In this document: positions 19,195 through 29,027 of the stretch, in pieces | Layout: each line of letters starts with the position of its first letter | Position numbering within the stretch: the stretch's first letter is position 1 | Assembly (NCBI GenBank): GCA_963830495.1 | Contig: CAWHMS010000001.1 | Location: forward strand, 620,001 to 684,000 | Length of the DNA stretch: 64,000 nucleotides | Source: CAWHMS01 sp963830495 | GTDB taxonomy: Bacteria; Actinomycetota; Actinomycetes; Propionibacteriales; Nocardioidaceae | Reading direction: 5' to 3' | Made by a program: the position numbers and the translations under genes | The notes under the pieces: model-generated | The model's input: the letters and a program-made list of their open reading frames with translations, nothing else | The model's database searches: none | What the model was told of the DNA's origin: nothing

Positions 19195-19240
19195 ATCGCC
19201 ACTCGGGCCATCACGATCGCCGCGCCTCCCGAACGACTTC
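19195..19240 (+). pseudogene. Post-stop remnant of the SRPBCC domain
   Basis: In the frame of the upstream gene, [13 protein letters not shown] follows directly after the TAA, matching the conserved SRPBCC segment; homology ends near 19235, where ABC-ATPase sequence begins in another frame. This marks a deletion breakpoint. Confidence 0.5.
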
Positions 19241-19259
19241 GCGGGGCGACCGGTCAACC

Positions 19260-19452
19260 CATGAGTGGTTCGACACTGTGGTCGGCAAGCTCGACATCAA
19301 GGACAGGCTCAGGCACCGCCCCTCCCGGCTGTCAGGTGGGCAACAGCAACGCGTCGCCGTCGCGCGAGCCCTCATCACCCACCCCGAGGTGGTGTTCGCC
19401 GACGACCCCACCGGAGCCCTCGACACACGCGCGAGCAAGGAGCTGCTGCGCT
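19260..19452 (+). pseudogene. ABC transporter ATPase remnant (MacB/LolD type)
   Basis: [17 protein letters not shown], the ABC signature [15 protein letters not shown], Walker [17 protein letters not shown] are present. Walker A and everything upstream are missing, as is the segment after the D-loop. Only about 64 residues remain of about 230. It is joined directly to a permease fragment in a different frame. Confidence 0.65.
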
Positions 19453-19710
19453 TTCGACCAGGTCAACCTGATCAGCTCGCCGGACATCGTGACCATGGAG
19501 GACTTCGAGGACCGGACGACCTCCCGCCTGGACGCCGCGGTGCTGCTCAACCTGGCGCCGGGGGCCTCGCTCGAGCAGTCCGAGCGAAGCATCGCCGACG
19601 CTCTGACGGACTACCCCAACGCGAAGGTGGCCGACGCGGAAGAGTTCACCGCAGACACGCAGGCTTCCGTCGACCAGCTCCTCGGACTCGTGACGGCACG
19701 CCTGCTGCTC
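19453..19710 (+). pseudogene. FtsX-type ABC permease remnant
   Basis: The fragment reads [20 protein letters not shown] to [20 protein letters not shown] and [15 protein letters not shown], a periplasmic-domain to membrane-segment piece like those in 850-residue MacB-type permeases such as the one at 37975. With the ATPase remnant it records one ABC operon collapsed by an internal deletion. Confidence 0.55.
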
Positions 19711-19821
19711 TCGGCCGACCGGCCTACTGGCGGCGTACTGCGTCGTCGGCCGCCGTGCATTGCCAAGATGGTCCAGCGTCGGCAAGGGCTGGGGCCTGCC
19801 CCTCCGCCCTACGGTGGATCC

Positions 19822-20718
19822 ATGACGGAGAACGCGATCACCACGGAGGGTCTCGTCAAAACCTTCGGGACCACCAGAGCGCTGGACGGACTAGACCTCT
19901 CGGTGCAGCGAGGCGACGTGCACGGCTTCCTCGGACCCAACGGCTCCGGCAAGTCCACCACCATCCGGGTGTTGCTCGGGCTGCTGCGCAAGGACAGTGG
20001 TAACGCGACGTTGCTCGGTGGCGACCCCTGGCGGCACGCCACTCACCTGCACCGCCGTCTCGCCTACGTGCCCGGGGACGTCAACCTGTGGCCCCAGCTC
20101 ACCGGAGGCGAGGTCATCGACCTGCTCGGCCGGCTGCGCGGCGACCTCGACGCCGCCCGCAAGAAGGACCTCCTGGAGCGTTTCGAGCTCGATCCGGGCA
20201 AGAAGTCACGCACCTACTCCAAGGGCAACCGGCAGAAGGTCGCGCTCGTTGCCGCCTTGGCGTCGTCGGCCGAGCTGCTCATCCTGGACGAGCCCACCAG
20301 CGGTCTCGACCCACTCATGGAGGAGGTGTTCCAGGAATACATCCGCACGGTGCGTGGCGAGGGGCGGACCGTGCTGCTGTCGAGCCACATCCTCGCCGAG
20401 GTCGAGGCGCTGTGCGACCGGGTGAGCATCATCCGGGCGGGCAAGACCGTGCTGACCGGTTCCCTGGAGGAGCTCCGCCACCACACGCATACGACGGTCA
20501 TCGCCGAGACCGCCCGGCCGGCCGACGGCATCGACGCCCTCGCGGGGGTCACGGCCGTCGAGCAACACGACGGCCGGGTCCGCTTCGACGTCACGTCTGA
20601 CGAGCTGGACAGCGCCATCAGTCACCTTTCATCGCTGGGGGTCAAGTCGCTGGTCAGCCACCCGCCGACGCTCGAGGAACTGTTCCTCAGTCAGTACGGC
20701 GAGCGGGTCGAGGCATGA
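19822..20718 (+). CDS. ABC transporter ATP-binding protein, drug/antibiotic export (DrrA-like)
   Basis: 298 residues. Walker [10 protein letters not shown] (about 38-46), signature [15 protein letters not shown] (an NR variant of LSGGQ), Walker [14 protein letters not shown], and H-loop [13 protein letters not shown]. The C-terminal 80 residues form the regulatory tail found in DrrA/CcmA-like exporters. The ATG at 19822 follows GGTGGATCC. It overlaps the permease by ATGA, so the two form one transporter. Substrate unknown; family members export antibiotics, lipids or fluoroquinolones. Confidence 0.88.
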   Translation: MTENAITTEGLVKTFGTTRALDGLDLSVQRGDVHGFLGPNGSGKSTTIRVLLGLLRKDSGNATLLGGDPWRHATHLHRRLAYVPGDVNLWPQLTGGEVIDLLGRLRGDLDAARKKDLLERFELDPGKKSRTYSKGNRQKVALVAALASSAELLILDEPTSGLDPLMEEVFQEYIRTVRGEGRTVLLSSHILAEVEALCDRVSIIRAGKTVLTGSLEELRHHTHTTVIAETARPADGIDALAGVTAVEQHDGRVRFDVTSDELDSAISHLSSLGVKSLVSHPPTLEELFLSQYGERVEA

Positions 20719-22310
20719 CGCGGTTCACCGGCACGTGGGTGTTGGTCCGGCTTATCCTGCGCCGGGACCGCATCCGGCTCCCCGTGTGGGTTAGCGCGCT
20801 GGTGGGCCTTACCGGCTACTCCGTGGTCGCCGTGCAGGGCCTCTACGACACGCCCCAGGCGCAGGCGAACTACGCGGCGACGGTGGGCAGCAGTGGCGCC
20901 ACGATCGCGATGACTGGCCCGCCGACCGCGTTGGACACGAGCGGCGGGATCACCGTCTTCGAGGTCGAACCCACCGCCCTCATCGGCATTGCACTCATGA
21001 CGATCTTCCTCACCCTTCGGCACACCCGCCAGGACGAGGAGGCGGGACGGACCGAGCTGCTGCGTGCCGGCGTCCTAGGCCGGAACGCCGACCTGGCCGC
21101 CATTGGCCTGGCGCAGTCGGTGTCGTCGATCGTCGTGGGCCTGGGCATCTCGCTGACGTTCCTGGCCGGCGGCCTGCCCACGGAGGGTTCGCTGCTCTTC
21201 GGGGCATCGGTCGCGTGCGTCGGCTTCGTGTTCACGGGAGTCGCTTTGGTCGCGGCCCAGGTGACCGAGCACGCCCGTGCTGCCACCGGGATCTCCGTGG
21301 CTGCGCTCGGCATCATGTTCGTGATCCGGGCCGTCGGCGACGTCAACGAGTCCTGGCTGACCTGGGTCTCCCCGATCGGTTGGGCCCAGAAGATCGGCTC
21401 CTTCGGTGACGACGAACGCTGGTGGCCGCTCGGCCTGACCGTCCTTCTTGCGCTCGCCCTGGCCACCGCCGCGGGCTGGCTCACCACCCAGCGCGACGTC
21501 GGTTCCGGACTGCTTCAGCCGCGCGCCGGCAGCCCGCACGCGTCACGGTGGCTCGCCGGACCGTTCGGGCTGTCCCTTCGGCTGCAGCGTGGTGCGCTGA
21601 TGGGCTGGACAGCCGGGGTCGGGCTGATGGGGGTCGCCTTCGGCTCTCTCGGCCAGGACGTGGAGGACATGATCGAGGGGAACGAGGAGCTCGAAGAGAT
21701 CTTCCTCCGGGCCATGGGTGGAGCCTCGATCGTCGAGGCGTACTTCGCCACGGTCTTCATGATCAACGCACTCCTGGCGACCGGATTCACCATCTCGTCC
21801 GCGTTGCGGCTCCGCTCCGAGGAGAGCGCCCTGCGCGCAGAGCCACTCCTCGCCACGCCACTATCCCGTTCCCGCTGGACGCTCACCTCGCTCGCGGTCA
21901 CAGCCCTGGGTACGACGATCGTCCTCTTCGCCGGCGGCCTCGGAGCAGGAGCCACCTATGCCTTGATCAGCTCCGACGCGTCTCAGGTGGGTGAGCTGAC
22001 CTCGGCGATGATGACGTACCTGCCGGCTTGTCTGGCACTGGGAGGCCTGGCGTTCGCGCTGTACGGTCTGGCACCTCGAGCGGCAGCCGTGGCGTGGGGT
22101 GTGTTCGTCGTGTTCGTCATCTTCGGCTGGCTTGGTGAGCTGTTCTCGCTCCCGGACTGGCTGCTGGACATCTCACCGTTCGGTGTGACTCCACAGGTTC
22201 CTGTCGAGGACTACGCCTGGGCCACTCTCGCCGGTCTCACGGTTGTCACGGGACTTCTCCTGGCCGCAGGCCTCGCGGGGTTCCGCCGTCGCGACCTCGT
22301 CACGGAGTGA
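20715..22310 (+). CDS. ABC-2 type permease, antibiotic-exporter family
   Basis: 531 residues with about 12 hydrophobic segments in two homologous six-helix halves, as in the actinobacterial 'exporter of polyketide antibiotics' permeases. Motifs include the amphipathic N-terminus [18 protein letters not shown], the mid-protein [15 protein letters not shown] linker and the C-terminal AGFRRRDL tail. It is coupled to the ATPase by ATGA. It sits in the cytoplasmic membrane and pairs with that ATPase. Confidence 0.87.
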   Translation: MTRFTGTWVLVRLILRRDRIRLPVWVSALVGLTGYSVVAVQGLYDTPQAQANYAATVGSSGATIAMTGPPTALDTSGGITVFEVEPTALIGIALMTIFLTLRHTRQDEEAGRTELLRAGVLGRNADLAAIGLAQSVSSIVVGLGISLTFLAGGLPTEGSLLFGASVACVGFVFTGVALVAAQVTEHARAATGISVAALGIMFVIRAVGDVNESWLTWVSPIGWAQKIGSFGDDERWWPLGLTVLLALALATAAGWLTTQRDVGSGLLQPRAGSPHASRWLAGPFGLSLRLQRGALMGWTAGVGLMGVAFGSLGQDVEDMIEGNEELEEIFLRAMGGASIVEAYFATVFMINALLATGFTISSALRLRSEESALRAEPLLATPLSRSRWTLTSLAVTALGTTIVLFAGGLGAGATYALISSDASQVGELTSAMMTYLPACLALGGLAFALYGLAPRAAAVAWGVFVVFVIFGWLGELFSLPDWLLDISPFGVTPQVPVEDYAWATLAGLTVVTGLLLAAGLAGFRRRDLVTE

Positions 22311-22395
22311 GTACCGGTGGCTCGAACGCCACGGTCCTGAGAGTGTTGATGCGGGACGAGCCCTAGACAGCGACCCTGCACCGCGAGGTGCCTTC

Positions 22396-22890
22396 ATGGA
22401 CCGGGAGAAGTGGATGACCGTCACAGATGTGGGGCCGGAACCTCAAGCCTTCGACCTCGAGAAGGCGACGCTCGAGAACACGAGCTATCGCGGCGTCGCC
22501 TGGTCCGGGAAGTACCTTCAACTGACGCTCATGTCGATCCCTGCCGGTGAGGACATCGGCCTGGAGGCGCACCCGGAGACCGACCAGTTCTTACGACTCG
22601 ACGCAGGCCGGGGCCGCATCCAGATGGGTCGGACGAAGGATCGACTCGACTTCGACCGGGAGGTCGAGGATGGCTGGGCAATCTTGGTGCCCGCCGGCAC
22701 TTGGCACAACATCACCAACATCGGCGACGAGACCCTACAGATCTACGCCGTCTACGCGCCGGTCCACCACGCGGCGGGCAAGATCCACCGCACAGCCGCC
22801 GACGCGGAGCGCGACGAAGACTCAGGCGGCGACGAACCGCCGGACTGGTCGGTCCAGCCGGCCCACCAGCCATCGGACGAACACGCCTGA
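22396..22890 (+). CDS. Cupin domain protein
   Basis: 164 residues. A single cupin barrel: motif 1 is partly kept (GLEAHPETDQFLRLDAGRG, with metal-ligand His and Glu) and motif 2 reads VPAGTWHNITNIG. The C-terminal tail is acidic and probably disordered. Proteins of this type (cupins with HH, WHN motifs) are often mannose-6-phosphate-isomerase-like or stress-related; the metal and the ligand are not predictable. GAGGTG ribosome-binding site. It follows the exporter by 85 bp and may be independently transcribed. Confidence 0.8.
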   Translation: MDREKWMTVTDVGPEPQAFDLEKATLENTSYRGVAWSGKYLQLTLMSIPAGEDIGLEAHPETDQFLRLDAGRGRIQMGRTKDRLDFDREVEDGWAILVPAGTWHNITNIGDETLQIYAVYAPVHHAAGKIHRTAADAERDEDSGGDEPPDWSVQPAHQPSDEHA

Positions 22891-22950
22891 TCAGCGAGAG
22901 CTTTGCTGGCCGCTAGGACGCGGCCACCCTGAGGGAATGTCGCAGTGTGG

Positions 22951-23133
22951 TCATCCCGGATGCTCCGTTACTGACCGTTCGACGGTGACGATGGTGCCGG
23001 CCTGACCGGCCAGGGTGGCGACTGCGTCGTCTAACGACCCGATCGCCGCCATGCCCCCGGTGGGCTCGACGAATCGACAGACCGCGTCCAGCGCCTCGGC
23101 CAAGGCGGCACGGCACTGCCTGCACTCTTGCAT
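22951..23133 (-). CDS. Small hypothetical protein with CxxC motif
   Basis: 60 residues, beginning MQECRQCRAALAEALDAVC, so three cysteines lie in the first 19 residues. Codon usage is normal for the genome but the ribosome-binding site is poor. I recognise no family. It could be a small zinc- or redox-linked protein or a chance frame. Confidence 0.35.
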   Translation of the reverse strand: MQECRQCRAALAEALDAVCRFVEPTGGMAAIGSLDDAVATLAGQAGTIVTVERSVTEHPG

Positions 23134-23327
23134 CTTCTAGGCTCGCGGCCAGGTGGGTGTCCGGATCGATCCGTGGCGGCACGGAGCCGCGCTTTGTGTT
23201 CGCCGCGCGACTGAGAACTCGGTCTGAACATCCCGGCCAGTCAGATGTTCAACGTGGTGTTTCGGATCTGAGACGTCGAACGCGCAGCCGAGACGTTGAT
23301 CACCGAGGACGTGTGTCAGTCGTATCT

Positions 23328-23341
23328 GGGACGTAAGGCCC
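23328..23341 (+). promoter_or_regulatory. DevR/DosR-type box upstream of alcohol dehydrogenase
   Basis: GGGACGTAAGGCCC matches 9 of 10 fixed positions and lies 90 bp upstream of the alcohol dehydrogenase ATG, the same spacing as the boxes for gap, the nitroreductase and aldolase. The 300 bp between 23134 and 23431 hold no gene. Confidence 0.55.
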
Positions 23342-23431
23342 TCCTCGCGACCAGCGTGCGGGCACAGACTGAAGGTGGCCAGCGGATTGCCGGCCGGCGC
23401 TGTGCAGGCGTCCAGACGAAGGAGCCAAACC

Positions 23432-24487
23432 ATGAAGGCGCTAGTTTTCCGCGGTCCCGGCCAGAAGGCACTTGAGGATGTCCCGGACCCCACCGTCATC
23501 GAGCCGACGGACGTAATCGTCCGGATCGACACCACCACCATCTGCGGCACGGACCTGCACATCCTCAAGGGCGACGTACCTGCCGTCGCTGAAGGGCGCA
23601 TCCTCGGTCACGAGGGCGTCGGCACGGTCACCGAGATCGGTTCCGCGGTCTCCACGATCGCCGTCGGCGACCGGGTGCTGATCTCCTGCATCAGCGCGTG
23701 CGGCTCCTGCTCGTACTGCCATCAAGGGCTCTACGCCCACTGTCTGGCCGACGAGGGGGCATCGGGCATCGGCTGGATCCTCGGGCACCTCATCGACGGG
23801 ACGCAGGCGGAGCTTGTCCGCGTGCCGTTCGGCGACAACTCGCTGTACAAACTCCCCGATGGCGTCAGCGACGAAGCCGCAGTCATGTTGTCGGACATCC
23901 TGCCGACCGGTTTCGAGATCGGTGTGCGGTACGGCCGGGTGAAGCCGGGTGACGTCGTGGCCGTGATCGGCGCCGGACCGGTCGGTCTGGCTTCCATCAT
24001 GACCGCAGGCCTCTACGGAGCCGCTCGAATCATCGCCTTGGACATCGACGACAGCCGGCTCGAGAAGGCCAAGGCCTTCGGAGCGACCGACGTGGTGAAC
24101 AACAGCGCCGCGGACTGGATCGACCGGGTCAAGGCCATGACGGACGGCTTCGGCGTCGACGTGGCGATCGAGGCCGTCGGCGTGCCAGAGACCTTCGACG
24201 CCTGCACGAAGATCGTCCGCCCCGGTGGGTCAGTCGCCAACGTGGGCGTGCACGGTGCTCCCGTCGAGCTGGCGCTGCAGGACCTGTGGATCATGGACCT
24301 GTCCATCACGACCGGGTTGGTCAGCACCAACACCACTCCCATGCTCCTCAAGCTGGTGGCCCAGGGGAAGCTGGCCGCCACGTCGTTCGCGACGCACCGG
24401 TTCACCTTCGCCCAACTGCTCGACGCCTACGACACGTTCGGCCGCGCTGCCGAGACGAAGGCACTCAAGGTCGTCATCAAGCGCTGA
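23432..24487 (+). CDS. Zinc-dependent alcohol dehydrogenase (MDR family)
   Basis: 351 residues. Catalytic zinc ligands C38 (CGTDLH), H60 and E61 (GHEGVG); structural zinc cysteines C90, C93, C96 and C104; cofactor motif GAGPVGL. It is closest to tetrameric bacterial secondary-alcohol or zinc-dependent aldehyde/alcohol dehydrogenases. It may reoxidise NAD(P)H by reducing aldehydes or ketones under low oxygen, given the DevR-type box 90 bp upstream. RBS GAAGGAGCC. Its C-terminal sequence is clearly homologous to the truncated copy at 50892. Confidence 0.9.
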   Translation: MKALVFRGPGQKALEDVPDPTVIEPTDVIVRIDTTTICGTDLHILKGDVPAVAEGRILGHEGVGTVTEIGSAVSTIAVGDRVLISCISACGSCSYCHQGLYAHCLADEGASGIGWILGHLIDGTQAELVRVPFGDNSLYKLPDGVSDEAAVMLSDILPTGFEIGVRYGRVKPGDVVAVIGAGPVGLASIMTAGLYGAARIIALDIDDSRLEKAKAFGATDVVNNSAADWIDRVKAMTDGFGVDVAIEAVGVPETFDACTKIVRPGGSVANVGVHGAPVELALQDLWIMDLSITTGLVSTNTTPMLLKLVAQGKLAATSFATHRFTFAQLLDAYDTFGRAAETKALKVVIKR

Positions 24488-24510
24488 GTAGGGACCGAAC
24501 GAGCCCCTTG

Positions 24511-25181
24511 CTATGGCATCTCGAGTCGCAGGATGTCTCCCCTGCCCCACGCCTTGCGCACTGCGGCCTGGATTATGGCGATGGCGCGGAGACTGTCGCG
24601 CAGGTAGCTGCGCTGGAGGGCGTCGAGGGCCGGGGGCGTCGCGTGGAGATCGCCTGCGGCGTCGCGCTGGGAGGCGACGATCTCCTGGTCGAAGCGGAGC
24701 TGAAAGATGCTCGAACGCATGGACGAGGTCCTCTGCCTCGCCCTCAGTGAGGATGCCTGCCTGGCGTGCGTGCCGGATCCGGTCGACGGTCGAGCCGTGG
24801 GTGTCCCCCATGGCCGGGCCATCCATCGGCCGAGCAGCACCACGGCCAGAGGCCGCCGCGTTTGAGGTCGAGCTGTCCGCGGGATGCACCGGTGTGGCCG
24901 GCCGCCAGGTCACGAGGGTGTCCTCGCGGCGGTTTGACCACGAGAGTGAAGTGCAACAAGGCACTGAGGAAGCTCCGATCGCGGGCAGAGGAAAGCATCG
25001 ACTGTGTGAGCGCGCGGCCGAGCTCCACGTTGGCCACTGGACGGTTGTCGGCCACGATCGAGGTCAGCGGCGGCGCACTCTCCGACTCAGGGTGGCGGGT
25101 CAAGCGACGGGCGGCCTCCTCCCAGTCGCTCACCGACCGGCTGAAGAGCGGCTCGGTGGCGTCGGGCGTCCAATGGTCCTA
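24511..25181 (-). pseudogene. DUF294 nucleotidyltransferase/substrate-binding protein, 3' remnant
   Basis: Three minus-strand frames together recover the C-terminal two-thirds of a DUF294 protein: LFSRSVSDWEEAARRLTRHP with LTSIVADNRPVANVELGRAL, then GQLDLKRGG, STVDRIRHARQAGILTEGEA, and the terminal block LQRSYLRDSLRAIAIIQAAV. The CBS/cyclic-nucleotide domains and the GGS nucleotidyltransferase motif that should precede it are gone; the frame hits a stop at 25182. At least two frameshifts (near 24960 and 24710) show long-standing decay. Confidence 0.6.
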
Positions 25182-25205
25182 AGACCCTTTCCGATACAGA
25201 GGGGC

Positions 25206-26174
25206 TCAGGGCTTTTCGACGACCACCACGTCGAAGTCGGTTCCTGGCGGTGGGCACGGAGTGATCTCGGGGCAGAACGGCGGCGGGAAGCCGAGGTCGA
25301 AGCGCGCGTTGACCAGCACCAACCGGTCGCCGAACTTCGCCACCGTCGTCGGCACCCGGAACAGACCGTTAGCATCGGCGTCGGTGATCACCGAGCCGTG
25401 TACGCCGCGCGTCAGGTCCGGGCTGAGCTCGATCTCCACGACCTGGTTGGCGAAGTTTTCCACCACCCAGAGGCTCCTCCCCTCGAGCAGGATCCCGTCC
25501 GAGGTCTCCGGCGTGTTCGCCCCACCGGGTACCTCGATTAGGGCGCTCGCACCCGTTGTCGGGTCGACGGTGTAGAGCGTGCCGAGAGCGGTGTGGTTGA
25601 CGATCAGCGTCGACCCGTCGGGCGTTGCCTCGATCCCGTTGAGGTTCGGGAACGCTACCGGTAGCTGCGCGGCCGGTCCGCTCAGAGCCAGTGTCTCCGG
25701 CGTGTCGAGCTGGCCGCCCGGACCGATCGGCACCTTGTACAGCACCGGATTGAAGCTGTCGGTAAACCAGAGCGCCTGCCGAGTGACCACCACGTCGTTG
25801 ATCAGGCTCGGGGCCATGGTCGTCAACGTAAAGTCGGCCACCTCGGTGCCCTCGCGCGCGTCGTACACGTAGCCGTGCCCGGTCAGTCCGCCCGCGACGA
25901 CCAGCCAGCCGTGCGACTCGTCCACCTTCAGGCCCGCAGCGGACCTGCCGGGTGGAGCGTCGACCAGGATCGATCCCTCACCGCTGCGCAAGTCACCGCT
26001 GTACACGTCTCCGAGCGTGAGCGACCCGGCGTAGAACTGGTCACCGAAGCCGACGGCGATGCCCTCCGGGGCGAAGTCGTCTGGCAGCGGGATGCTCTTG
26101 GGGTACGACGACGACGCGGCCGTGAGCAAGAGGACGATGAATGCGGCGCCCAGCGCCCGGGCGATCTTAGCCAT
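25206..26174 (-). CDS. Secreted SMP-30/NHL-like beta-propeller protein
   Basis: 322 residues with an N-terminal signal sequence (MAKIARALGAAFIVLLLTAA). The mature part has repeated beta-propeller blades (APEGIAVGFGDQFYAGSL; INDVVVTRQALWFTDSF; LNGIEATPDGSTLIVNHT; SDGILLEGRSLWVVENF). Metal-ligand type residues (Glu in PEGIAV, Asn in LNGIEA, Asp in SDGILL) fit the lactonase-like propeller pattern. It would act outside the membrane. It stands alone, with GGAG before the ATG. Catalytic activity is not proven by sequence; it could be a binding protein. Confidence 0.78.
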   Translation of the reverse strand: MAKIARALGAAFIVLLLTAASSSYPKSIPLPDDFAPEGIAVGFGDQFYAGSLTLGDVYSGDLRSGEGSILVDAPPGRSAAGLKVDESHGWLVVAGGLTGHGYVYDAREGTEVADFTLTTMAPSLINDVVVTRQALWFTDSFNPVLYKVPIGPGGQLDTPETLALSGPAAQLPVAFPNLNGIEATPDGSTLIVNHTALGTLYTVDPTTGASALIEVPGGANTPETSDGILLEGRSLWVVENFANQVVEIELSPDLTRGVHGSVITDADANGLFRVPTTVAKFGDRLVLVNARFDLGFPPPFCPEITPCPPPGTDFDVVVVEKP

Positions 26175-27013
26175 GACAGCTCCAACGAGGAGAGGTCGGA
26201 CTCATCGAACATAGCCCCGTCCCCGTGCCCCAGCAATGGCCCAGACGGGCTGACCCGCCGCCGCTGGTCGTGTCGCCGGCAATAGACGCCTCGCCAATGC
26301 GGCTCCAGCAAGGGGCGATGGTGGATCTCGAACGCGACCGCAGCAGGAGCGGGGCCTCCGTGATTCTCGCGCGGCGCAGTACGACGGAGACAGCGAAATC
26401 GGTTGCTGTGGAGCCACGACGGACGAGTCGTGACCCTCGTGACGTGCCGAACGCACGTGAGCGGGCGTTGATCGCGCCGGGCACCCGGAAGGGTGGTGTT
26501 GATGGTGCCGGTCAAGAATGATCTAAGACCTCCTGGGCCCGAACATCTGAGCCAGCCGAGACGGCTAGCCATGTCCGAAGCGTGATCGGATCGCCACACC
26601 TGAGGCTCCCGCCTGGCGTGCCGCGTGGGTGGAGCGCATCGACCCAGACGGCTGACCCGGCCGCGACCCGGGGCAGGCCAGGTCCGACATGAGTCCGGGA
26701 GGCTGACCTAGTCCGGCGGAGTGCTCGGAGACCGTCCCGATCGGTCGAGATATGTCGCCCGAAGGGCATGATGGTGTGACAGAAGCACCCGCGAAAATTG
26801 CTGAATCGTCAACCAGGCAAGAGATCTCGGGCAGGTTAGCAGAAAGTCACTCTTGCTCCGCCGCCCACGCGGGAGCACGTAAGAGCAGTGGGCGCGCGGG
26901 TCGTGTCCGGTCGGCTCCTCAGAGGGCGTGCCTGCCTTGGCCGAGGGAGCCATCGTCATTGACGGGGGGTCTCTCGGCGCGCGGTGCATGGTGTACCGCG
27001 CGGAGGGAGAGCT
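26175..27013. other. Intergenic region, no gene recognised
   Basis: About 840 bp between divergent secreted-protein genes. Short open frames exist on both strands, but none has a ribosome-binding site, recognisable domain or consistent codon usage. It is expected to hold two promoters. A GCGCGGAGGGAGAG ribosome-binding site ends it. Confidence 0.5.
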
Positions 27014-28672
27014 ATGAGCAAGTCACGCCGTGCTTGGCCGCCGACACGCGCCAAGCTCGCGATTCTGAGTGCGATCGTGCTGGCAGCAGCCATGTTGCCG
27101 GGGATCGCCTCCGCTACCCACGCAGAGGCCAGCCTGCCCGGGAGCAACTTCGAGATCGACGTGGACGCCAACCTCAAGGTTGACGACCCGGCGCCGCCGT
27201 CGCTCGACTGGGCGAACGTCACGGAGATCCGGGCGACCGACGCCGTGAACGGAACCGGTGACGACTCCTACGCCGGCGGCGTCAAGGAGGCCACCGTCTG
27301 CCCGGCTGAGACGACGGATTCGATCCCGCCGAACAAGAGCGACCTACTGAGCTTCCACGTGTACGAAGAGGCCGGCAACGCCCTCAACCCGGCGGGGTAC
27401 CTGAATCTGGCGTGGAGCCGGGTGTCGGAGCCGTCCGGGACGACGCTGATGGACTTCGAGTTCAACCAGTCCAGCACCGCGTGCGCCTCCGGCCCGAACG
27501 TGGTTCGGACCGCTGGGGACCTGCTGATCGAGTACGCCATCGACCAGGGCGGTGCCCGCGCGGACATCACCGCGCGGACCTGGAGCGGCACCGCATGGGG
27601 GGCGCCCGCGGACCTTGACGTGGACTCACCGGCGTGCGGCAACAACCCGTGCGCGACCGGCACGATCAACTCCTCGCCGATCCCGGCGTCGGAGTCGGAC
27701 GGGCTGATCACCACTGGTCAGAAGGACGCACGGACGTTCGGCGAGGCGCAGATCGATCTGCGGCTGCTCTTCCAGCCGAACAAGTGTGCGTCGTTCGGTA
27801 GCGCGATGCTGAAGAGCCGGTCCTCGGACTCCTTCACCTCGCAGCTGAAGGACTTCGTGGCACCCGTGCCGATCGACCTGCAGAACTGCGGCAACGTGAT
27901 CATCCGTAAGCAGACCACTCCTGACGGTGCAACGGCGACGTTCGGATACACGAAGGCCTTCCCCACTGACCCGACCACGCCGAACACCTTCACGCTGATG
28001 GATAACGGTGTGAAGAACTTCAACGATGACGTGCTGTTCGGGTCTGGCTACACCGTCACCGAGGACGTCATCCCCGCCAACTGGGAGTTCGTCAGCCTGG
28101 ACTGCAGCGCCAGCTCCGCCAGCACCAGCTTCCAGGTCAACGGAACGACGGTGACCTTCGCCATCGACGAAGACACCGACGTGCTCGACTGCACCTATAC
28201 GAACAAGCTCAACCTGGGTGCGATCTTGGTCACCAAGACGAGGAAGCATGCAGCGGCTGGTCCGGGTGACCATCCGCATTCGGGCGTCGACTTCACCGTC
28301 AACGGTGTCACGAAGACCACCGACGCCAACGGTGAGGCGTGTTTCGACGGGCTGGCCTTCGGGGCCTACACGGTTCACGAGACGGTGCCCGCCGGCTACA
28401 ACGTCGACGGCAATGACAAGCAGGTGACGGTCGACAACAACGCGGCCTGTGCTGACGACCCGTTTGGCGGTGAGACGGTCAGCTTCCACAACACACCGCT
28501 GACCGACGTCTCAATCTCGGTCAACTCGCAGGTCGACGGTGGCACCGCGACGATCGTTGATTGCGACAACAACGCTCTCGACGGCACGACTGGTGCCAAC
28601 GGTGACGGAACCTTCTCGACCACCAACGAGGAGCCTCAGGTCATCCAATGCACCATCACCATCGACCCGTAA
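27014..28672 (+). CDS. Secreted SpaA/prealbumin-like surface protein without anchor
   Basis: 552 residues. Signal peptide with positive N-terminus and hydrophobic core (LAILSAIVLAAAMLPGIASA). A large N-terminal domain of about 270 residues with paired cysteines follows, then two or more prealbumin-like (Cna-B/SpaA) domains starting NVIIRKQTTPDGATATFGYT and AILVTKTRKHAAAGPGD; the second includes the YTVHETVPAGYNV signature. It ends CTITIDP with no LPXTG, transmembrane helix or lysine-rich tail, so it may be secreted or held by another protein. Its domain logic parallels the LPXTG protein at 42789. RBS GGAGGGAGAG. Confidence 0.8.
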   Translation: MSKSRRAWPPTRAKLAILSAIVLAAAMLPGIASATHAEASLPGSNFEIDVDANLKVDDPAPPSLDWANVTEIRATDAVNGTGDDSYAGGVKEATVCPAETTDSIPPNKSDLLSFHVYEEAGNALNPAGYLNLAWSRVSEPSGTTLMDFEFNQSSTACASGPNVVRTAGDLLIEYAIDQGGARADITARTWSGTAWGAPADLDVDSPACGNNPCATGTINSSPIPASESDGLITTGQKDARTFGEAQIDLRLLFQPNKCASFGSAMLKSRSSDSFTSQLKDFVAPVPIDLQNCGNVIIRKQTTPDGATATFGYTKAFPTDPTTPNTFTLMDNGVKNFNDDVLFGSGYTVTEDVIPANWEFVSLDCSASSASTSFQVNGTTVTFAIDEDTDVLDCTYTNKLNLGAILVTKTRKHAAAGPGDHPHSGVDFTVNGVTKTTDANGEACFDGLAFGAYTVHETVPAGYNVDGNDKQVTVDNNAACADDPFGGETVSFHNTPLTDVSISVNSQVDGGTATIVDCDNNALDGTTGANGDGTFSTTNEEPQVIQCTITIDP

Positions 28673-29027
28673 CCCAAGAGGAGGATTAGCGGCTGAACTG
28701 ATCGGCACGCCGGGCCCGACCGTCACCCTCGCAGGTGCAGGCCGGGCCCGGCTCGTCGACTCCAGGTAGCGCTCGCCCTCGTCGAGAACCCATCGGCCGC
28801 TGCCCGCACGCCATCGGCAGCATCGGACCCGTGCGCCTCACCCGATTGGGCGACTCGTCCGCCCGTGATCCCCGGTGCTCAACCCGCACCACTAGCGTTT
28901 GTGGACCCAGGCTCACAACCGTCAACGCCCAGGACGACCGGAGGCGCCCCCCGGCGCGCCGAAACTCATTCGCACCGCGGCTGTCCGCCCGGGCATTGTG
29001 GGACTCCTGCTTGGGGAAGGAGAAGCG
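28673..29027. other. Intergenic region, no gene recognised
   Basis: 355 bp after the surface protein. No convincing open frame, hairpin or box seen. The downstream ribosome-binding site GGGGAAGGAGAAGCG lies at its end. Confidence 0.4.

Noticed and set aside
22353..22366. GGGACGAGCCCTAG as a box for the cupin gene
   Set aside because: Right half-site fails (CCTAG against GTCCC) and it is only 30 bp from the start.
24491..24507. GGGACCGAACGAGCCCC after the alcohol dehydrogenase
   Set aside because: Spacing between half-sites is wrong and no gene starts downstream on either strand.
26175..27013. Possible hidden genes in the 840-bp gap
   Set aside because: Several short frames, none with ribosome-binding site, domain or codon bias.
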